Shown piece after piece: positions 34,353 to 43,030 of a DNA stretch of 64,000 bases; position 1 is the first letter of the stretch, and each line of letters starts with the position of its first letter. Below the pieces are notes generated by a model, which worked only from the letters and a program-made list of their open reading frames with translations, made no database searches and was not told the origin of the DNA. This DNA comes from Streptomyces neyagawaensis (GTDB lineage: Bacteria; Actinomycetota; Actinomycetes; Streptomycetales; Streptomycetaceae). The stretch covers positions 118,343 to 182,342 of the forward strand of contig NZ_JAMGBG010000043.1 of NCBI RefSeq assembly GCF_023516595.1, written 5' to 3'. The translations under genes were made by a program, and so were the position numbers.

Positions 34353-35036
34353 ATGCACACCCCCACCGTCGACGCGCCGCCCCACCGGCCGCCGCACACC
34401 CGCACCGGCCGCGTCGCCGCGGCCCTCGCGGCGCCCACCGTCCTGCTGCTCTTCCTGGTCGCGCTCTCCTGGGCGCCGCTGATGTCCCTGGACGAGGGCA
34501 TCGCGGACACCACCCACAGATGGGCCGTCGCCGAGTCCGGGGTCACCCATGTTTTCCGCATCCTGACGGACTGGGTGTGGGATCCGGTGACGATGCGCCT
34601 CATCGTCGCGGCCGCCGTGGTCTGGCTGGTGTGGCGGCACCGGGAGTGGTGGCTCGCGATCTGGCTGGCCGTCACCTGTGCGGTGGGCACGGCGGTCCAG
34701 CAGGGGCTGAAGGCCGCCGTCGGCCGGGAGCGGCCCGCGTGGCCCGACCCCGTGGACTCCGCGCACTACGCCGCCTTCCCGTCGGGTCACGCCATGACGG
34801 CGACCGTGGTGTGCGGTCTGCTGCTGTGGCTCCTCCATCTGTACGGCGCCGGACGCGTCGTGACACGGGTGGCGCTGGCGGTGTCCGCGGTGTCGGTCCT
34901 CGGTGTGGGTCTGACCAGGATCTGGCTGGGCGTGCACTGGGCGTCGGACGTGGTGGGCGGCTGGCTGCTGGGCACGCTGACCGTGGCACTGGCCGTACTG
35001 ACGTACGAGAAGTGGGGCGCGCCGAGGCGTACTTGA
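34353..35036 (+). CDS. PAP2 family phosphatase
   Basis: A 227-residue membrane acid-phosphatase-like enzyme with six helices. The three catalytic motifs are KAAVGRERP (KxxxxxxRP), YAAFPSGHAM (PSGH) and TRIWLGVHWASD (RxxxxxHxxxD). It probably dephosphorylates phosphatidate, undecaprenyl diphosphate or related lipids at the outer face. ATG 34353 is the first in-frame start after an intergenic gap of 140 bases. The HAD gene follows 32 bases after the stop. Confidence 0.92.
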   Translation: MHTPTVDAPPHRPPHTRTGRVAAALAAPTVLLLFLVALSWAPLMSLDEGIADTTHRWAVAESGVTHVFRILTDWVWDPVTMRLIVAAAVVWLVWRHREWWLAIWLAVTCAVGTAVQQGLKAAVGRERPAWPDPVDSAHYAAFPSGHAMTATVVCGLLLWLLHLYGAGRVVTRVALAVSAVSVLGVGLTRIWLGVHWASDVVGGWLLGTLTVALAVLTYEKWGAPRRT

Positions 35037-35068
35037 CCGCGTCGGGACCACCGCGAAGGATCGCCGCC

Positions 35069-35767
35069 ATGACGATCAAAGGCGTGCTGTTCGACTTCTC
35101 CGGGACCCTCTTCCGTATCGAGTCCGGCGAGTCCTGGCTGCGGGCGGTGCTCGCGGACACCGGTGTCGACCTGCCCGAGCAGGAGGTGGTGCGGGCAGCC
35201 GAGGCGCTGGAGCGGGCGGGCGCGCTGCCCGGCGGGCCGGCCCCCGTGGAGCTGCCGACCGGTGAGCTGGGTGAGCTGTGGACGGTCCGGGACCGGAGCG
35301 CCGAGCAGCATCGGGCGGCCTTCACGGGGCTGTCGCGGCGGGTGTCCCTGCCCGACCCCGCGCTCCACGACGCGCTGTACGACCGCCATATGACGCCATC
35401 CGCGTGGCGCCCGTACCCGGACGCCGTCGAGGTGCTCGCCGGTCTGCGGGAGCGGGGGGTGGCCGTCGGCGTGGTGAGCAACATCGGCTGGGATCTGCGT
35501 CCGGTGTTCCGCGCGCACGGTCTCGACCCGTACGTGGGCACCTATGTGCTGTCGTACGAGCACGGCATCCAGAAGCCGGATCCGCGGCTGTTCACGCTCG
35601 CCTGCGAGGCGCTCGGCGTCGACGCGCGGGACACCCTGATGGTCGGTGACGACCGGCGGGCCGACGGCGGTGCGGCGGCCCTGGGCTGTGCGGTGCACTT
35701 CGTGGACCATCTGCCCGCGGACAGCCGGCCGGACGGACTGCGCCCGGTGCTGAGGCTGGTGGGCTGA
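35069..35767 (+). CDS. HAD family hydrolase
   Basis: A 232-residue haloacid-dehalogenase-fold hydrolase. Motif I is FDFSGTLF, where the usual second Asp is Ser (DxS rather than DxD), so phosphatase chemistry may be altered. Motif II is VGVVSNIG, the Lys is in GIQKPDPRLF, and motif IV is VGDDRRADGGAA. It starts at ATG 35069. Probably co-transcribed with the PAP2 gene. Confidence 0.9.
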   Translation: MTIKGVLFDFSGTLFRIESGESWLRAVLADTGVDLPEQEVVRAAEALERAGALPGGPAPVELPTGELGELWTVRDRSAEQHRAAFTGLSRRVSLPDPALHDALYDRHMTPSAWRPYPDAVEVLAGLRERGVAVGVVSNIGWDLRPVFRAHGLDPYVGTYVLSYEHGIQKPDPRLFTLACEALGVDARDTLMVGDDRRADGGAAALGCAVHFVDHLPADSRPDGLRPVLRLVG

Positions 35768-35923
35768 GACACCGCCCGGTCGCGGATCCGTCGGGCGGGT
35801 CATGGCGTCCGGGGCGCCGCCGTCGGCGACCCGTCGTCCGTCCCGGACCGTCCCCCGTGCGGCCCGGGACGGACAGCGGCCGGGAGGGACACACAGGGTC
35901 GCCGCCCGGAAGCACTGAGTATA

Positions 35924-35944
35924 GTTGGCTGGCAGCCAGTCAAC
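35924..35944. promoter_or_regulatory. Autoregulatory operator candidate of the TetR gene
   Basis: GTTGGCTGGC-A-GCCAGTCAAC: a 10-base inverted repeat with 9 matches. It overlaps a likely -10 (TATAGT, 35920-35925) and lies 14 bases before the TetR ATG. The placement and length are typical of TetR self-repression. Confidence 0.7.
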
Positions 35945-35958
35945 GCAGGAGTTACAGG

Positions 35959-36609
35959 ATGTCCCCGCGCAGCGCCTCGGTCAATGAAGAGTTGCGTCGG
36001 CGTTCCCGGGAGCGACTGCTGCAGGCCGCCGTCGAGTTGGTGGACGAGCGGGGCTACGAGGCCACGACGCTCGGGGACATCGCGGACCGCGCGGGATCGG
36101 CACGGGGCCTGGTGTCGTACTACTTCCCCGGCAAGCGCCAGTTGGTCCAGTCGGCGGTGCACCGGTTGATGCACCGGACGCTGGAGGAGGCGCTGGAGGG
36201 CGAGCCGCGCAGCGACGACGGGCGGGAGCGGATGGCGCGGGCGGTCGACGCGATCCTGCGACTGGCCCTGGACCGGCCCGTGTTGATGCGCCAGCACATG
36301 GCGGGGCTGCTCCAGGCACCGGAGGGCTTCGTGCAGTGCGCCGAGCAGCGGCGGCTGGGCGAACTGCTGCGGGACACGGTGACCCGGCACGGCTCCGCGG
36401 ACCCGGACACCGACTACCCGCTGCTGCGGGCCCTGTTGATGGGTGCCGTGTACGCGATGGTGCTGCCGAACGCGCCGCTGCCGCTCACCACTCTGCGGGC
36501 GGAGCTCTTTCGGCGCTACGGACTCGACTGGGAGTCGGGTGTCCCGCCGGCCCCCGGGGGGACCGGCGGGACGCGCGACAGGGATCTGTCGCGTTTCTTC
36601 GCCACCTGA
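35959..36609 (+). CDS. TetR/AcrR family regulator
   Basis: A 216-residue repressor starting at ATG 35959 with GGAG upstream. The helix-turn-helix is TTLGDIADRAGSARGLVSYY followed by FPGKRQLVQSAV. The ligand domain is all-helical with VLMRQHMAGLLQAPEGFVQC. It stands alone between convergent genes on its right (stop 18 bases away), so targets lie elsewhere or it acts on itself through the palindrome at 35924. Confidence 0.9.
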   Translation: MSPRSASVNEELRRRSRERLLQAAVELVDERGYEATTLGDIADRAGSARGLVSYYFPGKRQLVQSAVHRLMHRTLEEALEGEPRSDDGRERMARAVDAILRLALDRPVLMRQHMAGLLQAPEGFVQCAEQRRLGELLRDTVTRHGSADPDTDYPLLRALLMGAVYAMVLPNAPLPLTTLRAELFRRYGLDWESGVPPAPGGTGGTRDRDLSRFFAT

Positions 36610-36627
36610 CGGTGTCGGTCCTGCGTC

Positions 36628-38139
36628 CTACCAGCCGAAGTCGAAGTAGTCCGGCTGTGTCTGCACGTTCAGCTCACGCTGATGCACCCACCGGGCGGGG
36701 TTCGTGCGCCGGTCGTCGATCTTCAGGACGTCGAATCCCTTGACCATGTCGTTCGAGTAGATGTAGCCGTTGTAGTAGTACGCCGACCAGGCACCGCCGC
36801 CGACGAACGTGTCCGTGGAGATGGGACCGCGCTCGAAGTAGGCGATCTCCTTGGGGTTGGCGGAGTCGGTGAAGTCCCAGACGGACACACCGCCCTGGTA
36901 CCAGGCCTGGACCATGATGTCCTTGCCCAGGACCGGGATCAGCGAGCCGTTGTGGGCGACGCAGTTCTCGGTGTTCGCCTGGTAGCGGGGGATCTTGTAG
37001 TAGCTCTTGAAGACGAGCTTGCGGTGGTCGCCCCTGCCGACGATGTCGTAGATGCCGTCGGCGCCGCGGTTCGGGCCGATGACCTCGTTGCAGGTGGCCG
37101 CGCCGCCGCCGCCCAACTCATCGGTGAAGACGACCTTGTTGGCCTTCTGGTTGAAGGTCGCCGAGTGCCAGAACGCGAAGTTCACGTTGTCCTGGACCTG
37201 GTCGATGATCTTCGGGTTCTCCGGGTCCTCGATGGAGAACAGGATGCCGTCGCCCATGCACGCGCCGGCCGCGAGGTCCTTCGACGGCAGCACCGTGATG
37301 TCGTGGCAGCCGGTGGTCTTGGAGACGCCCGGGTTCGTGGGCCCACCCGGGTTGCCGCCGCCGTCCGGGCCCTCACCGGGGAAGAGGACGGGGAAGCCCA
37401 CCACGGCCGCCTTCTCGGGGGCCCAGCGCGGCACCTTGATGACCGAGATGCCGTCGTGCGGCGGCTGGCAGTCGGGGAACGCCGCGTTCGGCGAGTACGA
37501 GGAGACGTAGATGTAGATGTTCTTCCGCTTCGGCAGCAGCGTGTGGGTGTGCGAGCCGCAGGCGGTCTCGACGGCGGCGACGTACTTCGGGTTCGCCTTG
37601 TCGCTGATGTCGAAGATCTTCATGCCCTCCCACGACGACTTCTCGCTCGCGGGCTGCGTGGTGCTGTTGCAGGAGCTGTCGCTGCGCGAGGAGTCCGTGG
37701 ACAGGAAGAGCAGGTTCCCGGAGACGGAGATGTCGTTCTGGGAGCCCGGGCAGAGGACCTGGGCGACCGTCTTCGGGGACTTGGGGTTGCTGATGTCGAA
37801 GATGCGGAAGCCGTCGTAGTTGCCCGCGAACGCGTACTTCCCCTGGAAGGCGAGGTCGGAGTTGGTGCCCGGCAGCGCCTCCTTCGGGATGTTGGTCAGG
37901 TGCTCGATGTTGGCGGAGTGGACGATCTCGTCCTTGCCGGGTATCTCACCGGCGGCGATCGCCTCACGCGCCTCGGCGGCGTCGCTCTTGGAGACCTTCT
38001 CACGCACGGTGGGCCCGTCCCCCGGGTCGGGGGTCGCGGCCGCCGGACCGGCCGTGAGCAGCGCGGCCAGGAGTCCGGCCGCCGTCGCGGCCACCCCCAG
38101 CCGTCTGTGGCGCGTCCGAAGGTTGTTTAACAGGGTCAC
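36628..38139 (-). CDS. Secreted LVIVD-repeat beta-propeller protein
   Basis: A 503-residue exported protein starting at GTG 38139 (MTLLNNLRTRHRRLGVAATA) with GGGAGG upstream. The Sec signal includes AAGLLAALLTAGPAAATPD. The mature part has repeated propeller strands of LVIVD type: YDGFRIFDISNPKSPKTVAQ, WEGMKIFDISDKANPKYVAA, ILFSIEDPENPKIIDQ, GVSVWDFTDSANPKEIAYF. Two or more His/Cys segments (CGSHTHTLLPKR, TGCHDITV, FWHSATFN) could bind metal. It is divergent from the DUF305 lipoprotein. Function unknown; an extracellular scaffold or metalloenzyme is possible. Confidence 0.88.
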   Translation of the reverse strand: MTLLNNLRTRHRRLGVAATAAGLLAALLTAGPAAATPDPGDGPTVREKVSKSDAAEAREAIAAGEIPGKDEIVHSANIEHLTNIPKEALPGTNSDLAFQGKYAFAGNYDGFRIFDISNPKSPKTVAQVLCPGSQNDISVSGNLLFLSTDSSRSDSSCNSTTQPASEKSSWEGMKIFDISDKANPKYVAAVETACGSHTHTLLPKRKNIYIYVSSYSPNAAFPDCQPPHDGISVIKVPRWAPEKAAVVGFPVLFPGEGPDGGGNPGGPTNPGVSKTTGCHDITVLPSKDLAAGACMGDGILFSIEDPENPKIIDQVQDNVNFAFWHSATFNQKANKVVFTDELGGGGAATCNEVIGPNRGADGIYDIVGRGDHRKLVFKSYYKIPRYQANTENCVAHNGSLIPVLGKDIMVQAWYQGGVSVWDFTDSANPKEIAYFERGPISTDTFVGGGAWSAYYYNGYIYSNDMVKGFDVLKIDDRRTNPARWVHQRELNVQTQPDYFDFGW

Positions 38140-38156
38140 TGTGTCCTCCCTCGTAG

Positions 38157-38174
38157 CCGTTCGCAGTCGAACGG
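38157..38174. promoter_or_regulatory. Inverted repeat CCGTTCG-N4-CGAACGG
   Basis: A perfect 7-base inverted repeat, 17 bases upstream of the LVIVD gene start. It may be an operator or leader stem of that gene. Confidence 0.45.
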
Positions 38175-38230
38175 TTCAGGCACCTCCGAAGTATCGTCTT
38201 CAGCATGCACAGAACAACAGGTGGCCATGT

Positions 38231-38247
38231 ATTTGTAACGAACAAAT
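38231..38247. promoter_or_regulatory. AT-rich palindrome ATTTGT-N5-ACAAAT in the divergent promoter
   Basis: A perfect 6-base inverted repeat, strikingly A/T-rich for this genome, between the LVIVD and DUF305 genes. It suits a shared promoter or operator of both genes. Confidence 0.6.
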
Positions 38248-38332
38248 TTGATCACGGGCACCTGAATGCGTGTTAGGAACGATCGTCAACACTCGCCAGG
38301 TGCACACCCGTTGCTCTGCCCAGGAGGTCACT

Positions 38333-38998
38333 GTGCTCGTTCGCCGCACATCCCGCGCGTCGCTGGTCACGGCCTCGTTGACGGCCGCTCTCCTCGCGCT
38401 CGCGGCCTGTGACTCGGGGTCGGACGCCGAACCCGACGGCGCTTCCGTCCGGTCCAGCGGACCCGCGGTGATCGCTCCCGGAAAACCCGGCGAGGCGGCC
38501 CATACCCTGTCGCCCGAGGAGGCGGAAAAGCGGCGCGCCGAGGACGACTCGCCGAATTCCGCGGACTTCGCCTACGCCCGCATGATGATCGTGCACCACG
38601 GCCAGGCCCTGGAGATGACCGAACTCGCCCCGAAGCATGCGAAGTCGACACAGGTGAAGCGGATCGCCGAGCGCATCTCGGCAGCCCAGAAGCCGGAGAT
38701 CGAGGCCATGGAGGGCTGGCTGAAGGTCCACGACGGCGACAAGAAGGGCACGTCGCACGATCACGGGGAGATGCCGGGCATGGCGACCGAGGCGCAGCTC
38801 AAGAAACTCGGCACGCTGGACGGGGCGGAGTTCGACCGCCTCTTCCTGAAACTGATGATCACTCACCACGAGGGGGCGATCACGATGGCCACGGACGTCA
38901 AGACCCAGGGCAACAACATCCTGATCGAGGAGATGGCCGACGACGTGATCGCCCAGCAGACGACTGAGATCAGCAGGATGCGCGACCTCGTGGCCTAG
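38333..38998 (+). CDS. DUF305 lipoprotein
   Basis: A 221-residue exported lipoprotein. GTG 38333 follows AGGAGG. The signal ends in the lipobox LALAAC with Cys near residue 26. The DUF305 ferritin-like helical domain carries two metal-type segments: FAYARMMIVHHGQALEMTEL and FLKLMITHHEGAITMATDVK, each with HHxx(A/G)xxM. A His-rich loop KGTSHDHGEMPGMA lies between. Family members are linked to copper handling outside the membrane (established for several homologues); here this is inference. Divergent LVIVD gene. Confidence 0.92.
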   Translation: MLVRRTSRASLVTASLTAALLALAACDSGSDAEPDGASVRSSGPAVIAPGKPGEAAHTLSPEEAEKRRAEDDSPNSADFAYARMMIVHHGQALEMTELAPKHAKSTQVKRIAERISAAQKPEIEAMEGWLKVHDGDKKGTSHDHGEMPGMATEAQLKKLGTLDGAEFDRLFLKLMITHHEGAITMATDVKTQGNNILIEEMADDVIAQQTTEISRMRDLVA

Positions 38999-39083
38999 AC
39001 ACGGGCCCTCCTGGCCGACACGGGCCCTCCTGGCCCAGCCACGCGACCTCCTGCCCGGCCACTGGGCCCTCGTCGCGAAGGGC

Positions 39084-39617
39084 TCAGCGCCGGGCGTGGC
39101 GGGGGGTCAGGAGGCCGGCGTCACGGGCTCCGGCGATCAGCCGGAGCGACCTGCGGCGGCTGTGCCCGGTCGCGCACATCACCGCGAGCACCGGGTCGAA
39201 GCCCTCCCGTTGCGCGGTGAGGTACTCCACCGCCACCAGCCGCCGCCCCTCCGTGCCCCGTGGCCAGGCGGGCCTGGCCCGGCGGGCGGCCGCGTGCCGG
39301 GCGCCCGGCGCGCTGTCCTCGACCGGGTCGGGCAGCATGGTGCCGCACGCCTCGAAGAGCGGGCCCTCGATCCAGTCGGCCAGCTCCGCCAGGTCGTCCA
39401 GGGACAGCGGCGGCTGGGCCCGGACGTCCTCCAGGGACAGCCGCCCCCCGGCCACCACGGCGAGGACCTCGACCCGGGCCCCGTCCGGGAAGCTCAGCCG
39501 GGCGTTGAACCAGACGGTGGCTCCCCCGCCTTCCTGCACCTCCCACGCGGGCCACACCGAGACCGCACCGTCCTGCCAATGCCGATCAGAAAGGTTGAGA
39601 AAGGAAGCTTCGAGCAC
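39084..39617 (-). CDS. DUF6214 family protein
   Basis: A 177-residue soluble protein common in Streptomyces. The conserved core is WPAWEVQEGGGATVWFNARL, RVEVLAVVAGGRLSLEDVRA and PPLSLDDLAELADWIEGPLF. A basic C-terminal part resembles a small helical DNA-binding region (YLTAQREGFDPVLAVM, HSRRRSLRLIAGARDAGLL), with unknown role. The gap before it (38999-39083) has repeats of CACGGGCCCTCCTGGCC type. Confidence 0.82.
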   Translation of the reverse strand: MLEASFLNLSDRHWQDGAVSVWPAWEVQEGGGATVWFNARLSFPDGARVEVLAVVAGGRLSLEDVRAQPPLSLDDLAELADWIEGPLFEACGTMLPDPVEDSAPGARHAAARRARPAWPRGTEGRRLVAVEYLTAQREGFDPVLAVMCATGHSRRRSLRLIAGARDAGLLTPRHARR

Positions 39618-39741
39618 ACACGCAACGTAAGGGAGTGATCACAATCGTTCGGCACAGCCACGCCGAGCGCCCCCTCCCCCGGCGGCCCCCACAGTGCGAT
39701 CCTGGAGGCATCAGCGATCTCCTCGCGTAAGGAGTTCCGCC

Positions 39742-41088
39742 GTGCTCCATGTCGCCGTCGTGGGTTCGGGGCCGAGCGGGTGCTACACCGCCCAGAGCCT
39801 CGTCCAGCGGGATCCCGACGTCCTGGTCGATGTCCTCGACCGGCTGCCCTGCCCCTACGGACTGGTCCGGTACGGGGTGGCGCCGGACCACGAGAAGATC
39901 AAGTCGCTCCAGAACAACCTGCGCACCGTGCTGGAGGACGAGCGGGTGCGCTTCCTCGGCGGGGTCCAGGTGGGGCCCCGGGGTGTGCCGGTGGCGCGGC
40001 TGCGGGAGCTGTACCACGCGGTGGTGTACTGCGTGGGCGCCGCCACCGACCGCCGGCTCGGCATCCCGGGCGAGGAACTGCGGGGCAGCTGGTCGGCGAC
40101 CGAGTTCGTGTCCTGGTACAGCGCGCACCCGGACGCCGTGGCCGACGGTTTCGTCCTCGGTGCCCGTACCGCGGTGGTCATCGGCGTCGGGAACGTGGCC
40201 GTGGACGTGACCCGCATGCTGGCGCGCGGCGCGGCCGAACTGAGCCCGACCGACATGCCGCAGTCCGCCCTCGCCTCGCTCGCCTCCAGCCAGGTCTCCC
40301 GCATCCACATGGTGGGCCGCCGCGGTCCCTCCGTGGCGCGCTTCACCACCAAGGAGCTGCGCGAGCTGGGCACCCTCCCGGACACCCAGGTCACCGTCAA
40401 CCCGGTGGAGCTGGAGATGGACCCGGACTACGTCGACCCGTCGGCCCTGCCCGCCGCGCAGCGCCGGAACATCGAGGTCCTGCGCGGCTGGGCCAACGCG
40501 CCGGCGCCGAGCGGCCGCCACCGTATCCGGCTGCGGTTCTTCCTGCGCCCGGTCGAGCTCCTCGCCGACGGTGACCGGGTCTGCGGCGTCCGGCTGGAGC
40601 GCACCCGGCCGGACGGCCGGGGCGGTCTCGTCGGGACCGGCCGGTACGAGGAGATCGAGGCCCAGCTCGTGCTCCGCTCGGTCGGCTACCGCGGCGTGGC
40701 GCTCGACGGGCTCCCCTTCGATCCCGCGCGGGGCACGGTCCCCCATGTCGCGGGCCGGGTCGTGCGGGAGGGCGTGGCCACACCCGGCGAGTACGTGGCC
40801 GGATGGATCAAGCGGGGCCCGACCGGGGTGATCGGCACCAACCGCCCCTGTGCGAAGGAGACGGTGACCTCCCTGCTGGAGGACGCCCCCGCGCTCCTGC
40901 GCCGCGCGGTCCCGGCGGACCCGCTGGCGGCCCTGCGGGCGGAGGGCGTCCGCCCCGTGGAGTGGTCGGGCTGGCAGGCGATCGAACGGGCGGAGGCGGA
41001 ACTGGGCGCTTCCCTGGGCCGCGGCGTGGTGAAACTCCCGGACTGGGAGTCCCTGTTGACGGCCGCTCAAGGTGAGGCCCGGGATTAG
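39742..41088 (+). CDS. FAD-dependent ferredoxin-NADP+ reductase, adrenodoxin reductase (FprA) type
   Basis: A 448-residue flavoprotein starting at GTG 39742 after AAGGAG. FAD site AVVGSGPSGCYTAQSL, the signature CPYGLVRYGVAPDHEKIK, the NADP site VVIGVGNVAVDVTRML, and the C-terminal GWIKRGPTGVIGTNRPCAKE match mycobacterial FprA and adrenodoxin reductase. It passes NADPH electrons to a ferredoxin, often for cytochromes P450. Neither ferredoxin nor P450 is in the window. An in-frame start at 39694 is less likely. Confidence 0.93.
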   Translation: MLHVAVVGSGPSGCYTAQSLVQRDPDVLVDVLDRLPCPYGLVRYGVAPDHEKIKSLQNNLRTVLEDERVRFLGGVQVGPRGVPVARLRELYHAVVYCVGAATDRRLGIPGEELRGSWSATEFVSWYSAHPDAVADGFVLGARTAVVIGVGNVAVDVTRMLARGAAELSPTDMPQSALASLASSQVSRIHMVGRRGPSVARFTTKELRELGTLPDTQVTVNPVELEMDPDYVDPSALPAAQRRNIEVLRGWANAPAPSGRHRIRLRFFLRPVELLADGDRVCGVRLERTRPDGRGGLVGTGRYEEIEAQLVLRSVGYRGVALDGLPFDPARGTVPHVAGRVVREGVATPGEYVAGWIKRGPTGVIGTNRPCAKETVTSLLEDAPALLRRAVPADPLAALRAEGVRPVEWSGWQAIERAEAELGASLGRGVVKLPDWESLLTAAQGEARD

Positions 41089-41214
41089 ACGCACGCGGCC
41101 GGACCGTGGCCCGCCGCCTCGACATGGATCGGCAACACCGCCGACATCAACAAACTGTTCAAACCTCCTACGGTCTCAAGACGTCCCCCCGCCCGGCCCC
41201 ACCCTGGAGCGCCC

Positions 41215-42612
41215 ATGACCGACGCCGCGCCCGTCCACCCCGTCGACGCGGTCCCTCCCGTACGTCACCTCGCGGCACTCGGCCTTCAGCATGTCCTCGC
41301 GATGTACGCCGGCGCCGTCGCCGTCCCCCTGATCGTCGGCGGCGCGATGCGGCTGCCGCCCGCGGACCTGGCGTATCTGATCACCGCGGACCTCCTGGTG
41401 TGCGGTGTCGCGACGCTCATCCAGTGCGTGGGCGTCTGGCGTTTCGGCGTACGGCTGCCGATCATGCAGGGCTGTACGTTCGCGGCCGTGTCCCCGATGG
41501 TGCTGATCGGCACGGAGGGGGGCGGGCTCCCCGCCATCTACGGCTCGGTGATCGTGGCCGGCCTGGCGATCATGCTGCTGGCGCCGGTGTTCGGCCGGCT
41601 CCTCCGCTTCTTCCCGCCGCTCGTCACGGGAACGGTGATCCTGATCATCGGTCTGTCCCTGCTGCCGGTGGCCGGCAACTGGGCGGCCGGCGGCGTCGGC
41701 GCGAAGGACTTCGGCGCGCCGAGGAATCTGGCCCTCGCCGCGTTCGTGCTGCTCGTGGTCCTGGGGGTGCAGCGGTTCGCCCCGGTGTTCCTGAGTCGGA
41801 TCGCGGTACTGATCGGCATCATGGTCGGCCTCGCCGTCGCCGTGCCCCTCGGGTTCACCGACTTCGGCGGGGTGGGGGACGCCGACTGGCTCGGTGTCAG
41901 TACGCCGTTCCACTTCGGGGCGCCCACGTTCGAGGTGCCGGCGATCGTGTCGATGCTGGTGGTGGCCCTGGTGACGATGACCGAGACGACCGGTGACCTG
42001 ATCGCGGTCGGCGAGATGACCGGGCGGAAGGTGGAGTCGCGCTCCCTCGCCGACGGGCTGCGGGCCGACGGGTTCTCCACGGTCCTCGGCGGGGTCTTCA
42101 ACACCTTCCCGTACACGGCGTACGCGCAGAACGTGGGTCTCGTCGGCATGACCCGGGTGCGCAGCCGCTGGGTCGTCGCGGCCGCCGGCGGGATCCTCGT
42201 GCTGCTGGGGCTGCTGCCGAAGCTGGGTGCGGTGGTGGCCGCGATCCCGGCGCCGGTGCTCGGCGGTGCGGGCCTGGTGATGTTCGGTACGGTCGCCGCG
42301 AGCGGGCTGCGCACGCTGGCGCGGGTCGGCTTCCAGGACAACCACAACCTGACGGTGGTGGCCGTGTCGGTGGCCGTCGGCATGCTGCCGGTCGGGGTGC
42401 CGACGGTCTACGCGAAGTTCCCCGACTGGTTCCAGACGGTGATGAACAGCGGCATCAGCGCGGGCTGCCTCACGGCGATCGCGCTGAACCTGCTCTTCAA
42501 CCACCTACCGTCGAGGGCCGGTTCAGCCGTCGCCGAGGTCCCGGACCTGGGCGGCCTGCCGGTCGGCGGCGTCCAGGAGGGCGTCGAGAAGCCCCGGGAA
42601 GAGGCCGTCTAG
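41215..42612 (+). CDS. NCS2 family nucleobase:cation symporter (xanthine/uracil permease type)
   Basis: A 465-residue transporter with about 12-14 membrane helices. Signature positions: GLQHVLAMYAGAVAVPLIVG in helix 1, QGCTFAAVSPMVLIG in helix 3, the acid-rich TETTGDLIAVGEMTGR in helix 8, and FNTFPYTAYAQNVGLVGMT in helix 10. The Gln-rich and Glu residues fit purine (xanthine or uric acid) carriers. The cytosolic C-terminal tail, about 30 residues (AVAEVPDLGGLPVGGVQEGV), runs 90 bases into the 3' end of the convergent ArsR gene, longer than usual for the family. Confidence 0.92.
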   Translation: MTDAAPVHPVDAVPPVRHLAALGLQHVLAMYAGAVAVPLIVGGAMRLPPADLAYLITADLLVCGVATLIQCVGVWRFGVRLPIMQGCTFAAVSPMVLIGTEGGGLPAIYGSVIVAGLAIMLLAPVFGRLLRFFPPLVTGTVILIIGLSLLPVAGNWAAGGVGAKDFGAPRNLALAAFVLLVVLGVQRFAPVFLSRIAVLIGIMVGLAVAVPLGFTDFGGVGDADWLGVSTPFHFGAPTFEVPAIVSMLVVALVTMTETTGDLIAVGEMTGRKVESRSLADGLRADGFSTVLGGVFNTFPYTAYAQNVGLVGMTRVRSRWVVAAAGGILVLLGLLPKLGAVVAAIPAPVLGGAGLVMFGTVAASGLRTLARVGFQDNHNLTVVAVSVAVGMLPVGVPTVYAKFPDWFQTVMNSGISAGCLTAIALNLLFNHLPSRAGSAVAEVPDLGGLPVGGVQEGVEKPREEAV

Positions 42613-42885
42613 GTCGTCCCGGCGCAGGCCGTTCATCTTGGCGGTGCCCCGGTAGACCTGCCGGATCACCCCGCTCTCGCGCAGCACCCGGAAGTGGTGG
42701 GTGGTCGTGGACTTGGTGACCGGCAGGTCGAAGTACGAACAGGAGAGCTCGTCGCCGTCGGCGGCGAGCTCTCGCACGATACGCAGTCGCATGGGGTCGG
42801 AGAGCGCGTGCAGCACGGACTCCAGCCGGATCTGAGCGGTCTCCGGATGCGGGAGATCGCGACTGCTGACGGCGGGCGTGGTCAC
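42523..42885 (-). CDS. ArsR-type winged-helix regulator of the adjacent old yellow enzyme
   Basis: A 120-residue regulator. GTG 42885 has AAGGGAG upstream; an ATG at 42921 would start on the likely -10 element and is less plausible. The DNA-binding part is ALSDPMRLRIVRELA, SYFDLPVTKSTTTHHFRVLR, and ESGVIRQVYRGTAKMNGLR. The single Cys of LSCSYFDL does not make a usual metal site, so a redox or organic signal is more likely. It is divergent from a flavin oxidoreductase with two operator palindromes in between. Its 3' end overlaps the NCS2 gene by 90 bases. Confidence 0.9.
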   Translation of the reverse strand: MTTPAVSSRDLPHPETAQIRLESVLHALSDPMRLRIVRELAADGDELSCSYFDLPVTKSTTTHHFRVLRESGVIRQVYRGTAKMNGLRRDDLDGLFPGLLDALLDAADRQAAQVRDLGDG

Positions 42886-42920
42886 GGCGGCTCCCTTGCG
42901 TCGGGCCTTCGGGGAGTTCA

Positions 42921-42976
42921 TTGTACGAGGACCATCGTAGTTTGACATCCGCCGTACTACGATGGCTATCGTACAA
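42921..42976. promoter_or_regulatory. Paired operators TACGA-N6-TCGTA over divergent promoters
   Basis: Site 1 (42924-42939) and site 2 (42958-42973) are each TACGA-N6-TCGTA, 34 bases apart, about three helical turns. The whole is also an inverted repeat of two 21-base arms with 18 matches. The 14-base spacer holds TTGACA (42942-42947), a -35 for the rightward gene. TACAAT on the minus strand (42925-42920) serves the leftward one. Binding would shut both promoters. Confidence 0.85.
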
Positions 42977-43030
42977 GGCATCGAGTCGTACCCGACCCGT
43001 GTCGGCATCCCCTGACGATCGGAGTCCGCC

